Assembly (NCBI GenBank): GCA_945877515.1
Contig: CAMCSE010000004.1
Location: 1-58,146, forward strand
Origin: an uncultured Clostridia bacterium
GTDB taxonomy: Bacteria > Bacillota > Clostridia > Oscillospirales > Oscillospiraceae
DNA length: 58,146 nt
Reading direction: 5' to 3'
The notes beneath the pieces were generated by a model, which worked only from the letters and a program-made list of their open reading frames with translations, searched no databases and was not told the origin of the DNA. Shown one piece after another: positions 45,051 to 53,307 of the stretch. The translations under genes were made by a program, and so were the position numbers. Position 1 is the stretch's first letter; every line of letters begins with the position of its first letter.

Positions 45051-47060
45051 ATGAAACGGCCAACGATACGGGACAAGTCCCTTCCGGGCGCCCTGAAGCA
45101 GTCCGCCCTGTGGGGCGTGCTGACGTTTTTGCTGAGCGCGGCCCGGACCGGTGGGCTGTACGGCCCGTGGGGGCTGGCTGCCGTGGCGGTGTCCGGCGGA
45201 AAGGGCCGGGGACTGTGGGCACTGGTGGGCGCGGCGGCAGGCGCGCTGGTGTTTTTCGACTTTCAGACAGGGCTGCGGTTCGCCGCTTCCGCCGTTTTGA
45301 TCTATTGCGTCAACATGGCCTTTTGCGATACAAAGCTGTCCCGCCGGCCGGGCTATGCGCCGCTGCTGGCGGCCGGATCGCTGTTTTTGGTACAGTCCAT
45401 CTACTTACTGGGCCGCACGGCCTCCCAATGGGCACTGTGTGCCGCCTCGTCCGCCATCGCTGCGGCGGTAGCCTTCGCCATGGGCGAGGAGCGGACGGAT
45501 CCGCGGCTGAAGCTGCTGGCGATCCTGTCGGCCGGTGCGGCTGCCCTTTCTGCCGTCCGGATCGAGGGCTTTTCCCCCGGCGGCGTGGTGGCGGCGTGGC
45601 TGGCGCTCTTATGCGGCGCCGCGTCGTCTCCCACCTGTGCCGCCGCACTGGGGGCCGGTGTGGGACTGTGCGCCGATTTGGCGCTGCCGTCGCCGGGGTT
45701 ACTGATGGCGGCGGTTTGCGGCTGCGGCGCACTGGGCGCGTCGCTGCTGCGTCGGAGGCCCCGGATCATGCAGGCGGTTGCCTTCTGCCTGTGCGCTGCC
45801 GGGGCGGCGCTGGCACTGGATGCGGACAGGCCGGGAATGACGCTGTATGAATCGGCGGCAGGCGCCGCGGCGTATTTATTGCTGCGCCGCAAGTGGCTGC
45901 CCTTTACAAATGGGGAAACACCGGAAAAAGCTACCGCGGCGCCTGCCATGGCGGCGCAGACTGCCGTCATGAAGGAGGGGGCGGCGGCATTCCGGGAGTT
46001 ATACGACACCATGTTCCGCTCCAATACGCCGGAGACCGGTGAGAATCCCTCTGTGATCTTCGACCAGGCTGCCGAGCAGGTGTGCCGCGGCTGCCTGCTG
46101 GTAAAGCGGTGCTGGCAGGCGGAGTACGGCGAGACCTACAACGCCTTTAACGACGCCTGCGGTGCCATGTTGAAACGGGGCAAAGCGGAAGCGGAGGATT
46201 TCCCCCTCTTTTTCACCAGTCGGTGCCTGCATTTTCCGGAGCTGCTGGATGCCGTCAACCGGGAACTGTACGCCTTCCGGCTGCGGCGACAATACCGCAC
46301 GCGGCTGGAGGATGTGAGGGAATTGGCGGAGGTGCAGTATGAGCATCTGGGCGAAGCGTTGGGAGAGGGCGGTGTGACGGAGCCGGAGGGCGAACTGCCC
46401 CTGCGGTGCCGGGTGGGCACACTGCTGCGGCCCAAGGAGGGCGAGACGCTGTGCGGCGACCAGTTGGCGGTGTTTACGGTGGGGGCCACCCTGTATATGC
46501 TGCTGTCCGACGGCATGGGCAGCGGCGCGGCGGCCCATGCCGAAAGCGCCATGACGGTGCGGCTGCTGCGGCAGTTCCTCAAGGCCGGCATCCAGCCGCG
46601 GCCGGCGCTGAAAACCATCAATACGGCGCTGACGCTGCGGTGTCAGGAGGGCGGCGGTTTCACCACCATCGACCTGATGGCGCTGGACCGGCGCAGCGGC
46701 GCGGCCACCCTGTACAAATACGGTGCGGCGCCCTCCTATGTGAAAAAAGGCGGCACAGTGACGCGTCTCGACGCGGGGAGCCTGCCGGCGGGCCTGCAGG
46801 ATGCCCGGCAGCCGCCGGAGTCCACCGGCGTGCAGCTGGAACCGGGCAGCGTGCTGGTAATGGTCAGCGACGGCGTTACCGGCGGCGACAGCGAGGACTG
46901 GCTGCGGGGACTGCTGGGCGGATGGCAGGGCGGCGACAGTCAGGAGCTGGCCCAGATGATCCTTGCCGAATCCCGCCGCCACGGCGGACTGCGGGACGAT
47001 TGCGCCGCGTTGGTCCTGCGTCTTGAAAAAACTGATGAAACACTTGAAAAACGTGTATAA
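45051..47060 (+). CDS. spoIIE: Stage II sporulation protein E (SpoIIE) phosphatase
   Basis: 669 residues from MKRPTIRDKSLPGALKQSAL; GGGAGGG precedes the ATG. The N-terminal half (to about residue 295) has roughly ten membrane helices; a Cys-containing linker follows (EQVCRGCLLVKRCWQAEYGE); the C-terminal PP2C domain has GETLCGDQLAVF, YMLLSDGMGSGAAAHAESAM, VLVMVSDGVTGGD and GGLRDDCAALVL, with metal-binding aspartates. SpoIIE dephosphorylates SpoIIAA to release sigma-F in the forespore. Its presence means the organism encodes at least part of the sporulation pathway. Shorter than Bacillus SpoIIE (827), usual for Clostridia. Confidence 0.93.
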   Translation: MKRPTIRDKSLPGALKQSALWGVLTFLLSAARTGGLYGPWGLAAVAVSGGKGRGLWALVGAAAGALVFFDFQTGLRFAASAVLIYCVNMAFCDTKLSRRPGYAPLLAAGSLFLVQSIYLLGRTASQWALCAASSAIAAAVAFAMGEERTDPRLKLLAILSAGAAALSAVRIEGFSPGGVVAAWLALLCGAASSPTCAAALGAGVGLCADLALPSPGLLMAAVCGCGALGASLLRRRPRIMQAVAFCLCAAGAALALDADRPGMTLYESAAGAAAYLLLRRKWLPFTNGETPEKATAAPAMAAQTAVMKEGAAAFRELYDTMFRSNTPETGENPSVIFDQAAEQVCRGCLLVKRCWQAEYGETYNAFNDACGAMLKRGKAEAEDFPLFFTSRCLHFPELLDAVNRELYAFRLRRQYRTRLEDVRELAEVQYEHLGEALGEGGVTEPEGELPLRCRVGTLLRPKEGETLCGDQLAVFTVGATLYMLLSDGMGSGAAAHAESAMTVRLLRQFLKAGIQPRPALKTINTALTLRCQEGGGFTTIDLMALDRRSGAATLYKYGAAPSYVKKGGTVTRLDAGSLPAGLQDARQPPESTGVQLEPGSVLVMVSDGVTGGDSEDWLRGLLGGWQGGDSQELAQMILAESRRHGGLRDDCAALVLRLEKTDETLEKRV

Positions 47061-47135
47061 CGCTCCCTGCCGCGGGACATACTTTTTCCATCAGGCAAGA
47101 CATGGTCATTACGGCAGTACAAGGAGGGCATGGTT

Positions 47136-47396
47136 TTGGTAAAAGGTGTTTCCCGGCGGGTCATTGTCGTGGACAGTCCCGACCCGCAGGTGTTTGAACA
47201 GGCGATCTTCATTCTCAGCAGCGACGGCGCCGGGGTCAGCCAGCAGCAGCTGGTGGATCAGGCCGTCCGGGTCGCCAAAAGCTATGCCCGCACTCACGGC
47301 GTTCCCATGCGCAGCTTCCACATGACGCCGCCGCTATGGATGGCGGCAGGCAGCGCTGTCATCGGTGCGGTCTGGGCCATGGTGGCACTGTTGTAG
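47136..47396 (+). CDS. Small conserved-looking protein with C-terminal membrane segment
   Basis: About 86 residues starting TTG at 47136 (MVKGVSRRVIVVDSPDPQVF); AGGAGG lies eight bases before this TTG, while the alternative ATG at 47130 sits only two bases from it. The soluble part contains SPDPQVFEQAIFILSSDGAG, and the C-terminus (PLWMAAGSAVIGAVWAMVAL) is a single hydrophobic helix. It lies 75 bp after spoIIE and ends in a strong terminator. I have the impression that such proteins neighbour spoIIE in related Clostridia but cannot verify it. Function unknown; a sporulation link is a guess. Confidence 0.65.
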   Translation: MVKGVSRRVIVVDSPDPQVFEQAIFILSSDGAGVSQQQLVDQAVRVAKSYARTHGVPMRSFHMTPPLWMAAGSAVIGAVWAMVALL

Positions 47397-47442
47397 CTGC
47401 ACAAATGTTTTTGCTTTCTTTCCACATTTTTCTCCTCACTTG

Positions 47443-47475
47443 GGGCGGACGATCCTTCGTCCGCCCTCTTTTTTT
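47443..47475 (+). terminator. Terminator after the spoIIE locus
   Basis: GGGCGGACGA and complement around TCCT, followed by TCTTTTTTT. Confidence 0.92.
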
Positions 47476-47545
47476 CCGGAAAAGGATATGATATAATAAG
47501 CGGACATGTACAAGCATATGGAGTTTTTGCGGAGGATATGACGCG

Positions 47546-48514
47546 ATGAAGATCGGAAATGTGGAGGTGGCGTCGCGGCTGGCGCTGGCGCCCATGGCGG
47601 GCGTGACGGACATGGCGTTCCGTCAGATCTGCCGGGAGCTGGGCGCCGGATACTCCTGCACGGAGCTGGTCAGCGCCAAAGCGCTTTGCTATCAGGACAA
47701 AAAAAGCCGTACCCTGCTGAAAATGGCCCCTAACGAGCATCCAGCGGCGGCGCAGATCTTCGGCAGCGATATCGCCTGCATGGCGGAGGCCGCCCAGATC
47801 GCGGCGGAGGTGTCCGGCGCGGAGATCATCGATATCAACATGGGCTGCCCGGTGGGGAAAGTGGTGTCCAACGGTGACGGCTCGGCGCTGATGAAGGATC
47901 CGGAGAAGGCGGCCCGTCTGGCCGAAGCGGTGGTGAAGGCCAGTCCGGTCCCGGTGACGGTGAAGATGCGCCGGGGCTGGGACAAGGGCAGCGTCAACGC
48001 CGTGGAGCTGGCAAAGATGCTGGAGCAGGTGGGCGTGGCGGCAGTGGCCGTTCATGGCCGCACCCGTGCCCAGATGTACGGCGGGCAGGCGGATTGGGTC
48101 ACCATCCGGGAGGTGAAGGAGGCCGTTCACATCCCCGTCATCGCCAACGGCGATATCTTCTCGGCAGAGGACTGCCTGCGGATCTTACAGTTTACCGGAG
48201 CGGACATGGCCATGGTGGGCCGGGGCTGCTTCGGCAACCCGTGGCTGTTTCAGCAGTGCGCCGCGGCGCTGGAGGGCAGACCCGTTCCGCCCCTGCCGCC
48301 GCTTGCGGAGCGGTGTGATCTGGCGGTGCGGCAGATCGAGCTGGCCCGGGAGGATAAGGGTGAGCGGGTGGCCATTCTGGAGGCGCGGCGGCATTACGCC
48401 TGGTATCTCAAGGGTGTGCCCCATGCCAACTACTACAAAGACCAGATCGTGCGGATGAACACCATGGAGGACGTATACCGCGTGACGGCGGGCATCAAGA
48501 GGGATTTGAAATGA
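47546..48514 (+). CDS. tRNA-dihydrouridine synthase, DusB-like
   Basis: 322-residue FMN enzyme reducing uridines in tRNA D-loops. Motifs: ALAPMAGVTDMAFRQICREL, CTELVSAKAL, DINMGCPVGKVVSNGDGSAL (active-site region), VTVKMRRGWDKGSVNAVELA, AVHGRTRAQMYGG, VIANGDIFSAEDCLRIL and MVGRGCFGNPWLF. The catalytic Cys is expected in the NMGCPV segment. A TATAAT lies about 50 bp upstream. Its stop codon overlaps the sigma factor start (ATGA). Confidence 0.93.
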   Translation: MKIGNVEVASRLALAPMAGVTDMAFRQICRELGAGYSCTELVSAKALCYQDKKSRTLLKMAPNEHPAAAQIFGSDIACMAEAAQIAAEVSGAEIIDINMGCPVGKVVSNGDGSALMKDPEKAARLAEAVVKASPVPVTVKMRRGWDKGSVNAVELAKMLEQVGVAAVAVHGRTRAQMYGGQADWVTIREVKEAVHIPVIANGDIFSAEDCLRILQFTGADMAMVGRGCFGNPWLFQQCAAALEGRPVPPLPPLAERCDLAVRQIELAREDKGERVAILEARRHYAWYLKGVPHANYYKDQIVRMNTMEDVYRVTAGIKRDLK

Positions 48515-49110
48515 AGGATCAGGAACACATCATTGCGCGCGCCCGGCGGGGAGACGCCGATGCCTTTGAGCAGCTGGTGGCAGCCTATCGGAACCAGGTG
48601 TTCCGCCTTGCCCTGCGCATGTGCGGCAACGAGGCGGACGCCGATGAGGTAGCCCAGGAGGCGTTTCTCTCCGCATGGAAGGGGTTGCCCAATTTCCGGG
48701 GGGAGAGCCGGTTTTCCACATGGCTCTATCAGCTGACCACCCACGCCGCCATTGATTTGATGCGGCGGGAAAAGCGGCAGGCAGCCGCTGAGGATATTGA
48801 CGGGATCACCGCTGCTGACGACGGGCCTTCGCCCCAACAGCAGGTGGAGCGCGCCGAGACCCGGCGGGAAGTCCGGTCTGCGCTGATGCAGCTGCCGGAG
48901 GAGTACCGGCAGGTGCTGGTGCTGCGCTTTATGCAGGAACTCAGCTATGAGGAGATCGGCCAGACGCTGAAGCTGCCGGCGGGCACGGTGAAATCCCGGC
49001 TGAACCGGGCCAAGGCGCAGCTAAAAGACATTTTATCCCGCAGCGGGAACCTTTTCGGCGCGGTCAGCGTCATACATACAGAGCAACAGGGGAAGGAGGT
49101 GCAGCCATGA
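48511..49110 (+). CDS. RNA polymerase sigma factor, ECF family
   Basis: 199 residues. Region 2 at about 10-80 (DAFEQLVAAYRNQVFRLALR, DEVAQEAFLSAWKGLPNF, FSTWLYQLTTHAAIDLMRRE) and region 4 at about 125-180 (MQLPEEYRQVLVLRFMQELS, YEEIGQTLKLPAGTVKSRLN). Linked by ATGA overlaps to dusB before it and to an anti-sigma-like gene after it, so the sigma/anti-sigma pair is made together. Regulon unknown. Confidence 0.95.
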   Translation: MKDQEHIIARARRGDADAFEQLVAAYRNQVFRLALRMCGNEADADEVAQEAFLSAWKGLPNFRGESRFSTWLYQLTTHAAIDLMRREKRQAAAEDIDGITAADDGPSPQQQVERAETRREVRSALMQLPEEYRQVLVLRFMQELSYEEIGQTLKLPAGTVKSRLNRAKAQLKDILSRSGNLFGAVSVIHTEQQGKEVQP

Positions 49111-49703
49111 ACCGGGAAGAACGGGAAAACGATGTATTGGAACAGTTATTGCGGGAGTCTCTGGCGTCTGACGCCGAACCCGCAGAGGATTTTACGGCCC
49201 GGCTCATGGAACAGGTGCGCCGTACGCCCCAGGAGAAGGCAAAAAAACAGCCGTATCAGAAGATCCTGGCGGCGCTGGCCGCCTGCGCGGTGATCGCCGC
49301 GGCCATTCCGTTGGTCATGCCCTGGGCGAGCAATCAGGCCGCCACAAGCGCGGACAGTGCCGCTCCGGAGATGCAGGAGGAAGCCAACGGTGCGGATACC
49401 GCCGACGACCGGCTGGTGTACAGTACCGCGCCCACCAACGGCGGCGAAGAGGACTTTGATACTGCCGGGCAGCAGGACCGTAAGCAGAATTTCGGCGCCG
49501 GAGAAGCGGTCACGCTGACCGGTCAGGAGGCCGGTGAGGCCCGGGAGGTGCTGGACGCCATGGCGGTGGAGCCGGTCTCCGCCGAGGACGGCAGCGTAAC
49601 CTATGACCTGACACGGGAACAGGCGGCGGCACTTGGCGAAACCGTAGAAGCACTGCACGACATTGACGGCGGCGTGACGCTGATACTGGAGGTGGCGGAA
49701 TGA
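49107..49703 (+). CDS. Putative membrane anti-sigma factor
   Basis: 198 residues. The N-terminal cytosolic part (about 1-48, ERENDVLEQLLRESLASDAE) has no zinc motif. One membrane helix lies at about 52-73 (KILAALAACAVIAAAIPLVM). The extracytoplasmic domain is acidic and ends VTYDLTREQAAALGETVEAL, a small alpha-beta fold. Start overlaps the sigma stop codon (ATGA) and its own stop overlaps the next start. Genetic position rather than sequence identity supports the anti-sigma role; regulated proteolysis is likely but not visible. Confidence 0.75.
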   Translation: MNREERENDVLEQLLRESLASDAEPAEDFTARLMEQVRRTPQEKAKKQPYQKILAALAACAVIAAAIPLVMPWASNQAATSADSAAPEMQEEANGADTADDRLVYSTAPTNGGEEDFDTAGQQDRKQNFGAGEAVTLTGQEAGEAREVLDAMAVEPVSAEDGSVTYDLTREQAAALGETVEALHDIDGGVTLILEVAE

Positions 49704-50209
49704 AAAATCCCTCGGCCCGTAAGCTGGCCGCCGCCGGCATGATTGGCGCGGCTTACGCTGTGATGGCCATTTTCGGGTCGGTATTCGGCATTACCTACGG
49801 GCCTATCCAGTTCCGGTTTTCCGAGGCGCTGTGTGTGCTGCCATTCCTGTTTCCCGAGGCAGTGGGTGGTCTGTTTGTGGGGTGCCTGATCGCCAATCTC
49901 TTCAGCCCCTACGGCCTTCTGGACATCGTGATAGGCTCCCTTGCCACGCTGATCGCGGCATGGCTCACCTCCCGGTGCCGCAGCCGGTATCTGGCGCCGC
50001 TGCCGCCCGTGGTGGTCAATGCCGTGCTGGTGGGCGGGCTGCTGGCCTTTGAGCAGGCCGGCTTTACCGGAGCCTTTGCCGCCGCGTTTTGGTACAATGC
50101 CTGCTCGCTGGCCGTCAGCGAGGCGGTGGTATGCTACGTTTTGGGCCTTTTGCTGTTGAAAGGACTGGAAAAAACGAAATATTTCCGTGATCTGCAAAAA
50201 AAAGATTGA
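49700..50209 (+). CDS. QueT family transporter (ECF-type S component, likely queuosine precursor)
   Basis: 169-residue membrane protein with about five helices. It begins KNPSARKLAAAGMIGAAYAV; the family motif TYGPIQFRFSEALCVLPFLF is followed by VGGLFVGCLIANLFSPYGLL, as in QueT proteins linked to preQ1/queuosine precursor uptake via an ECF module. It is the fourth gene in a chain of ATGA overlaps starting at dusB. The shared theme is tRNA modification, but no other queuosine gene is in the window. Confidence 0.85.
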   Translation: MKNPSARKLAAAGMIGAAYAVMAIFGSVFGITYGPIQFRFSEALCVLPFLFPEAVGGLFVGCLIANLFSPYGLLDIVIGSLATLIAAWLTSRCRSRYLAPLPPVVVNAVLVGGLLAFEQAGFTGAFAAAFWYNACSLAVSEAVVCYVLGLLLLKGLEKTKYFRDLQKKD

Positions 50210-50233
50210 CTTTTTGCGTGGAAATGGTAAAAT
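50206..50233 (+). promoter_or_regulatory. Promoter of rpsF-ssb-rpsR
   Basis: -35 TTGACT (50206-50211), 16-bp spacer, -10 TAAAAT (50228-50233). The -35 overlaps the end of the QueT gene. Confidence 0.78.
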
Positions 50234-50239
50234 AATTAG

Positions 50240-50312
50240 GCTCGCGTATTATGGAAAGATGCGGGTAAATCCTTGCTCCCATCTGTGAATGGGGGCCATT
50301 TGTCCAAAAGGA
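50240..50312 (+). ncRNA. Structured 5' leader of rpsF, possible S6/S18-binding element
   Basis: Between promoter and rpsF, GCTCCCAT can pair with ATGGGGGC, and GCGTAT with ATGCG. Leaders of rpsF operons in many bacteria carry an S6:S18-binding autoregulatory structure; position fits, but I cannot confirm the conserved bulge. Confidence 0.35.
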
Positions 50313-50322
50313 GGTGCAAAGT

Positions 50323-50619
50323 ATGGCTAAGATTTCCGCCAACTATGAGGTCGTTTACATCATCGACCCCGCACAGGGTGAGGAGGCTGTTGCCGCCACC
50401 GTGGCAAAGTTCCAGGCTCTGGCTGAACAGCATGCGTCCAACGTCGTCGTCGACGAGTGGGGCAAGCGTCGTCTCGCGTATGCGATCGACTACAAGACCG
50501 AAGGCTATTATGTTCTGATGTCCTTCACCAGCGCGCCGGAATTCCCCCGTGAGCTGGATCGTATCCTTGGCATTACCGAGGGTGTCATGCGTTCCATGAT
50601 CGTCTGCAAGGACGAGTAA
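50323..50619 (+). CDS. rpsF: 30S ribosomal protein S6
   Basis: 98 residues from MAKISANYEVVYIIDPAQGE (GGAGG eight bases upstream). Typical S6 motifs: VDEWGKRRLAYAIDYKTEGY, YVLMSFTSAPEFPRELDRIL. Length normal, cytosolic, dimerises with S18 on the platform of the 30S subunit. First of rpsF-ssb-rpsR, the widely conserved order. Confidence 0.97.
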   Translation: MAKISANYEVVYIIDPAQGEEAVAATVAKFQALAEQHASNVVVDEWGKRRLAYAIDYKTEGYYVLMSFTSAPEFPRELDRILGITEGVMRSMIVCKDE

Positions 50620-50631
50620 GGAGGGCTTTCG

Positions 50632-51096
50632 ATGCTCAACAAAATCTTTATCATGGGCCGTCTGACCCGTGATCCCGAACTGCGCCGTACGCCGTCCGGT
50701 ACCCCTGTTACCAGCTTCTCTCTGGCCGTGGACCGGGATTACAAGTCCCAGTCCGGCGAGAAGGAAACGGATTTCATCGATGTGGTGGCGTGGCGTTCCA
50801 CTGCCGAATTCGTCGCGAAGTATTTCACCAAGGGCCGCATGGCCGTGGTGGAGGGTCGTCTGCAGATCCGCGACTGGCAGGACAAAGACGGCAACAAGCG
50901 CCGCAGCGCGGAGGTCGTTGCCGACAACGTCTATTTCGGTGACAGCCGGCCCGCAGGCAATGGCGGCAATTCGTTCAACGACGCCCCTGCCTATCACAGT
51001 GCGCCCGCTTACAGCGCGCCTGCCGGCGGTTTCGCGGCCCCTGTGGGCGGCGACTTTGCCGAGATCGATGAAGAGGACGGCGACCTGCCGTTCTGA
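50632..51096 (+). CDS. ssb: Single-stranded DNA-binding protein
   Basis: 154 residues. OB fold: [81 protein letters not shown] Gly/Ala/Tyr-rich linker leads to the acidic tip DEEDGDLPF that recruits partner proteins. Starts 12 bp after rpsF; AAGGAGG upstream. Confidence 0.97.
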   Translation: MLNKIFIMGRLTRDPELRRTPSGTPVTSFSLAVDRDYKSQSGEKETDFIDVVAWRSTAEFVAKYFTKGRMAVVEGRLQIRDWQDKDGNKRRSAEVVADNVYFGDSRPAGNGGNSFNDAPAYHSAPAYSAPAGGFAAPVGGDFAEIDEEDGDLPF

Positions 51097-51137
51097 TCCG
51101 TGTCAAGGACACAAAAAATTATAAGGAGGACTATTCC

Positions 51138-51389
51138 ATGGCTATGGAACGTGAAAACAGACCCGCACGCGGCGGCGTCCGCAAGCGGAAAAAGGTTTGC
51201 CAGTTCTGCGTGGATAAGTGCGAGCATATTGATTACAAGGATGCTGCCAAGCTGCGCCGCTTCATCAGCGAGCGCTCCAAGATCCTGCCTCGCCGCACCA
51301 CCGGTACCTGCGCCATGCATCAGCGCCAGCTGACCGAGGCCATCAAGCGCGCCCGTCAGATCGCCCTGCTGCCCTTCGTGACCGAGTAA
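51138..51389 (+). CDS. rpsR: 30S ribosomal protein S18
   Basis: 83 residues, [20 protein letters not shown] then [20 protein letters not shown]. The N-terminal CxxCxxxC motif marks a zinc-binding (C+) form of S18. Remaining motifs ([33 protein letters not shown]) are standard. AAGGAGG lies eight bases before the start. Last gene of the operon. Confidence 0.97.
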   Translation: MAMERENRPARGGVRKRKKVCQFCVDKCEHIDYKDAAKLRRFISERSKILPRRTTGTCAMHQRQLTEAIKRARQIALLPFVTE

Positions 51390-51412
51390 GGTACGAACAC
51401 ACATACAACAAG

Positions 51413-51441
51413 AATCCCCACCCTGCCGGGTGGGGATTTTT
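51413..51441. terminator. Bidirectional terminator after rpsR
   Basis: AATCCCCACCC and complement around TGCC, followed by TTTTAT. Shared with the convergent oxidase-like gene. Confidence 0.88.
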
Positions 51442-51464
51442 ATGATTATGAAGATGTATCAGTA

Positions 51465-52478
51465 TCATCTGACCATGGACCGGTCGATCTCCGCCAGAGA
51501 GTGGGCGCCGCACATGAGCATGGTGTCCTCCAGCTCCGCTTTCAGCTTGGCCACCAACGCGGCAGGGCCTTCCAGACCACCGCCGTAGACCATGTTGACG
51601 AAGGGACGGGCGATCAGCACGCCCTTGGCGCCCAGCGCCAGCGCCTTGAACACATCCATACCGGTGCGGATACCGCCGTCCACCAGCACCATCACGTCCT
51701 TGCCCACGGCTTCCACGATCTCCGGCAGCACCTCCACCGTGGCGGGACACTGATCCAGCACACGGCCGCCGTGATTGGATACGACGATGGCCTTGGCACC
51801 GGCCTTGACAGCCTTCTCCGCGCCGCGAACGGTCATGATGCCCTTGAGGATAAATGGCACCTGCGCATAGTCTGCGATCTCCTTCAGCTCCTCCACCGTT
51901 TTGCTGCCGGCGGGAGGCGTCAGATTCTTCAGGAAGGGGAGACCTGCCGCGTCGATATCCATGGCAATGGCCCAGGCACCGCTGGCCTTGGCCATATCCA
52001 GCTTGCGGAACACTTCCTCTTTATTCCACGGCTTCACGGTGGTGACACCTGCGCCGTGATTGGCCGCGATAGCCTTCGAGGCGCCCTCCATGACGGCGGG
52101 ATTGGTGCCGTCACCGGTAAAGGCCAGGATCCCGGCCTTGGCGCAGGCGGAAACCAGCAGGTCGTTATATTCCATATCGTTATAGCGGTCGCCGTAATGC
52201 AGCTGCATGGCGCCCACAGGGCCGGCCATCACAGGCAGCACCAGCCGGTGGCCGAAGAAATCAAAGGTGGTATCCGCCGAGCCGTTTTCACAGATAGTGT
52301 CCATGTTGACACACAGTTCCTGCCATTTCTGATAGTTGCGGATAAAGCCGGTCCCCAATCCCTTGGCACCGGGGCCGGGAATGGTGTTTTTGCAGGCCAG
52401 ACCGTTGCAGATCTTGCAGGACTTGCAGTAAGGCCCGATCTGCTCGCGGGAACGATCGAGAATCTCCTGATAAGTCAT
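51465..52478 (-). CDS. FMN-dependent alpha-hydroxy-acid oxidizing protein with N-terminal Cys cluster
   Basis: 337 residues. The FMN-binding TIM barrel is of the lactate oxidase/glycolate oxidase type: VLPVMAGPVGAMQLHYGDRY, KAIVVSNHGGRVLDQCPATV, DVMVLVDGGIRTGMDVFKAL and KGVLIARPF (phosphate site). Unusually, the N-terminus has a CKSCKICNGLACKNTIPG cluster (four Cys in CxxCxxCx4C spacing), suggesting a metal or Fe-S site. The catalytic His is in SNHGGR or nearby. GAGG precedes the ATG. Natural substrate unknown. A lactate or hydroxyacid role is family-based; type 2 IPP isomerase is less likely. Confidence 0.85.
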   Translation of the reverse strand: MTYQEILDRSREQIGPYCKSCKICNGLACKNTIPGPGAKGLGTGFIRNYQKWQELCVNMDTICENGSADTTFDFFGHRLVLPVMAGPVGAMQLHYGDRYNDMEYNDLLVSACAKAGILAFTGDGTNPAVMEGASKAIAANHGAGVTTVKPWNKEEVFRKLDMAKASGAWAIAMDIDAAGLPFLKNLTPPAGSKTVEELKEIADYAQVPFILKGIMTVRGAEKAVKAGAKAIVVSNHGGRVLDQCPATVEVLPEIVEAVGKDVMVLVDGGIRTGMDVFKALALGAKGVLIARPFVNMVYGGGLEGPAALVAKLKAELEDTMLMCGAHSLAEIDRSMVR

Positions 52479-52584
52479 ACTTTTTTCCTCGCTTTCAAAT
52501 CGCCGTTTAGGGCGTGGGTATGGCTTATCATACCACGATTCGGGAAAGATGCAAGAGCTTTCGGTAATTGTTTCGTCAAAATCC

Positions 52585-53205
52585 TCAGCCGACCCAGCCC
52601 ATCAGCTTCAGGAAGCTCCACGCCAGCTTGCAGCCATAGAAGATGATGACCGCGCCGCACACCTTGTTGATGATGTTGAGGATCCTATTGTTGAACCGGG
52701 CGCTGAACAGGGAGATGACGGTAGAGATGCCCAAAAACCACAGCACCGACGCGCTGGCAAAGCCGCAGATGAAAAACACGTCGCTGCCGGCCGGCAGGCT
52801 GGCCCGGAACGCCCCCAGCATCATGGTGCCGTCGATAATGGCCTGCGGATTGAACCATGTCACCACGCAGGCGGTGGAGATCACCTTCCAGATGGGCACG
52901 TTCACGTCCCGGCCGCCCTCCATACTGGCTTTGGAGCGCAAAAGCCCGATACCGATCCAGATGACGATGAGACTGCCGATGCCCAGAATGACCTTTTGCA
53001 GCCAGGGAAGGGCCTGCATCAGCGCGCCGACACCCAGGAAACAGGCAAGCCCCAGCGAGATATCAAAGAAAATGACGATCAGCGCCGTCAAATAGACCCG
53101 GCTGCGCTTCTGAGTCAGCGCGGTGTTGATCACGAACAGGTTTTGCAGACCGATGGGCGCCACATAGGCAAGACCCATGGTGAGCCCCTGAAGATAAATG
53201 TTCAT
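52585..53205 (-). CDS. LysE/ArgO family amino-acid exporter
   Basis: 206-residue membrane protein with about six helices. Family hallmark near the start: MGLAYVAPIGLQNLFVINTA; then VWIGIGLL and CVVTWFNPQAIIDGTMMLGA; the C-terminus is WSFLKLMGWVG. It exports basic or other amino acids. GGAG lies 12 bases before the start, a little long. Divergent from the HxlR regulator at 53308 with a 16-bp palindrome between them, so it is probably the regulated target. Confidence 0.9.
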   Translation of the reverse strand: MNIYLQGLTMGLAYVAPIGLQNLFVINTALTQKRSRVYLTALIVIFFDISLGLACFLGVGALMQALPWLQKVILGIGSLIVIWIGIGLLRSKASMEGGRDVNVPIWKVISTACVVTWFNPQAIIDGTMMLGAFRASLPAGSDVFFICGFASASVLWFLGISTVISLFSARFNNRILNIINKVCGAVIIFYGCKLAWSFLKLMGWVG

Positions 53206-53233
53206 ATTGGCTATTTACTCCTTTTTTCTTACC

Positions 53234-53249
53234 TGCTATAATCATAGCA
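53234..53249. promoter_or_regulatory. 16-bp palindrome overlapping divergent promoters (candidate HxlR operator)
   Basis: TGCTAT, AATC, ATAGCA: a perfect inverted repeat that contains the plus-strand -10 TATAAT (53237-53242) and the minus-strand -10 TATGAT (53241-53246). Plausible -35s are TTACTC (plus) and TTGCTT (minus), each with 16-bp spacers. A repressor here would control both genes. Confidence 0.6.
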
Positions 53250-53307
53250 TGTTGTACGGGAAAAGCAAGAACGCAGATTCTCATAACAAGGTCAGGAGGA
53301 ACTTACC

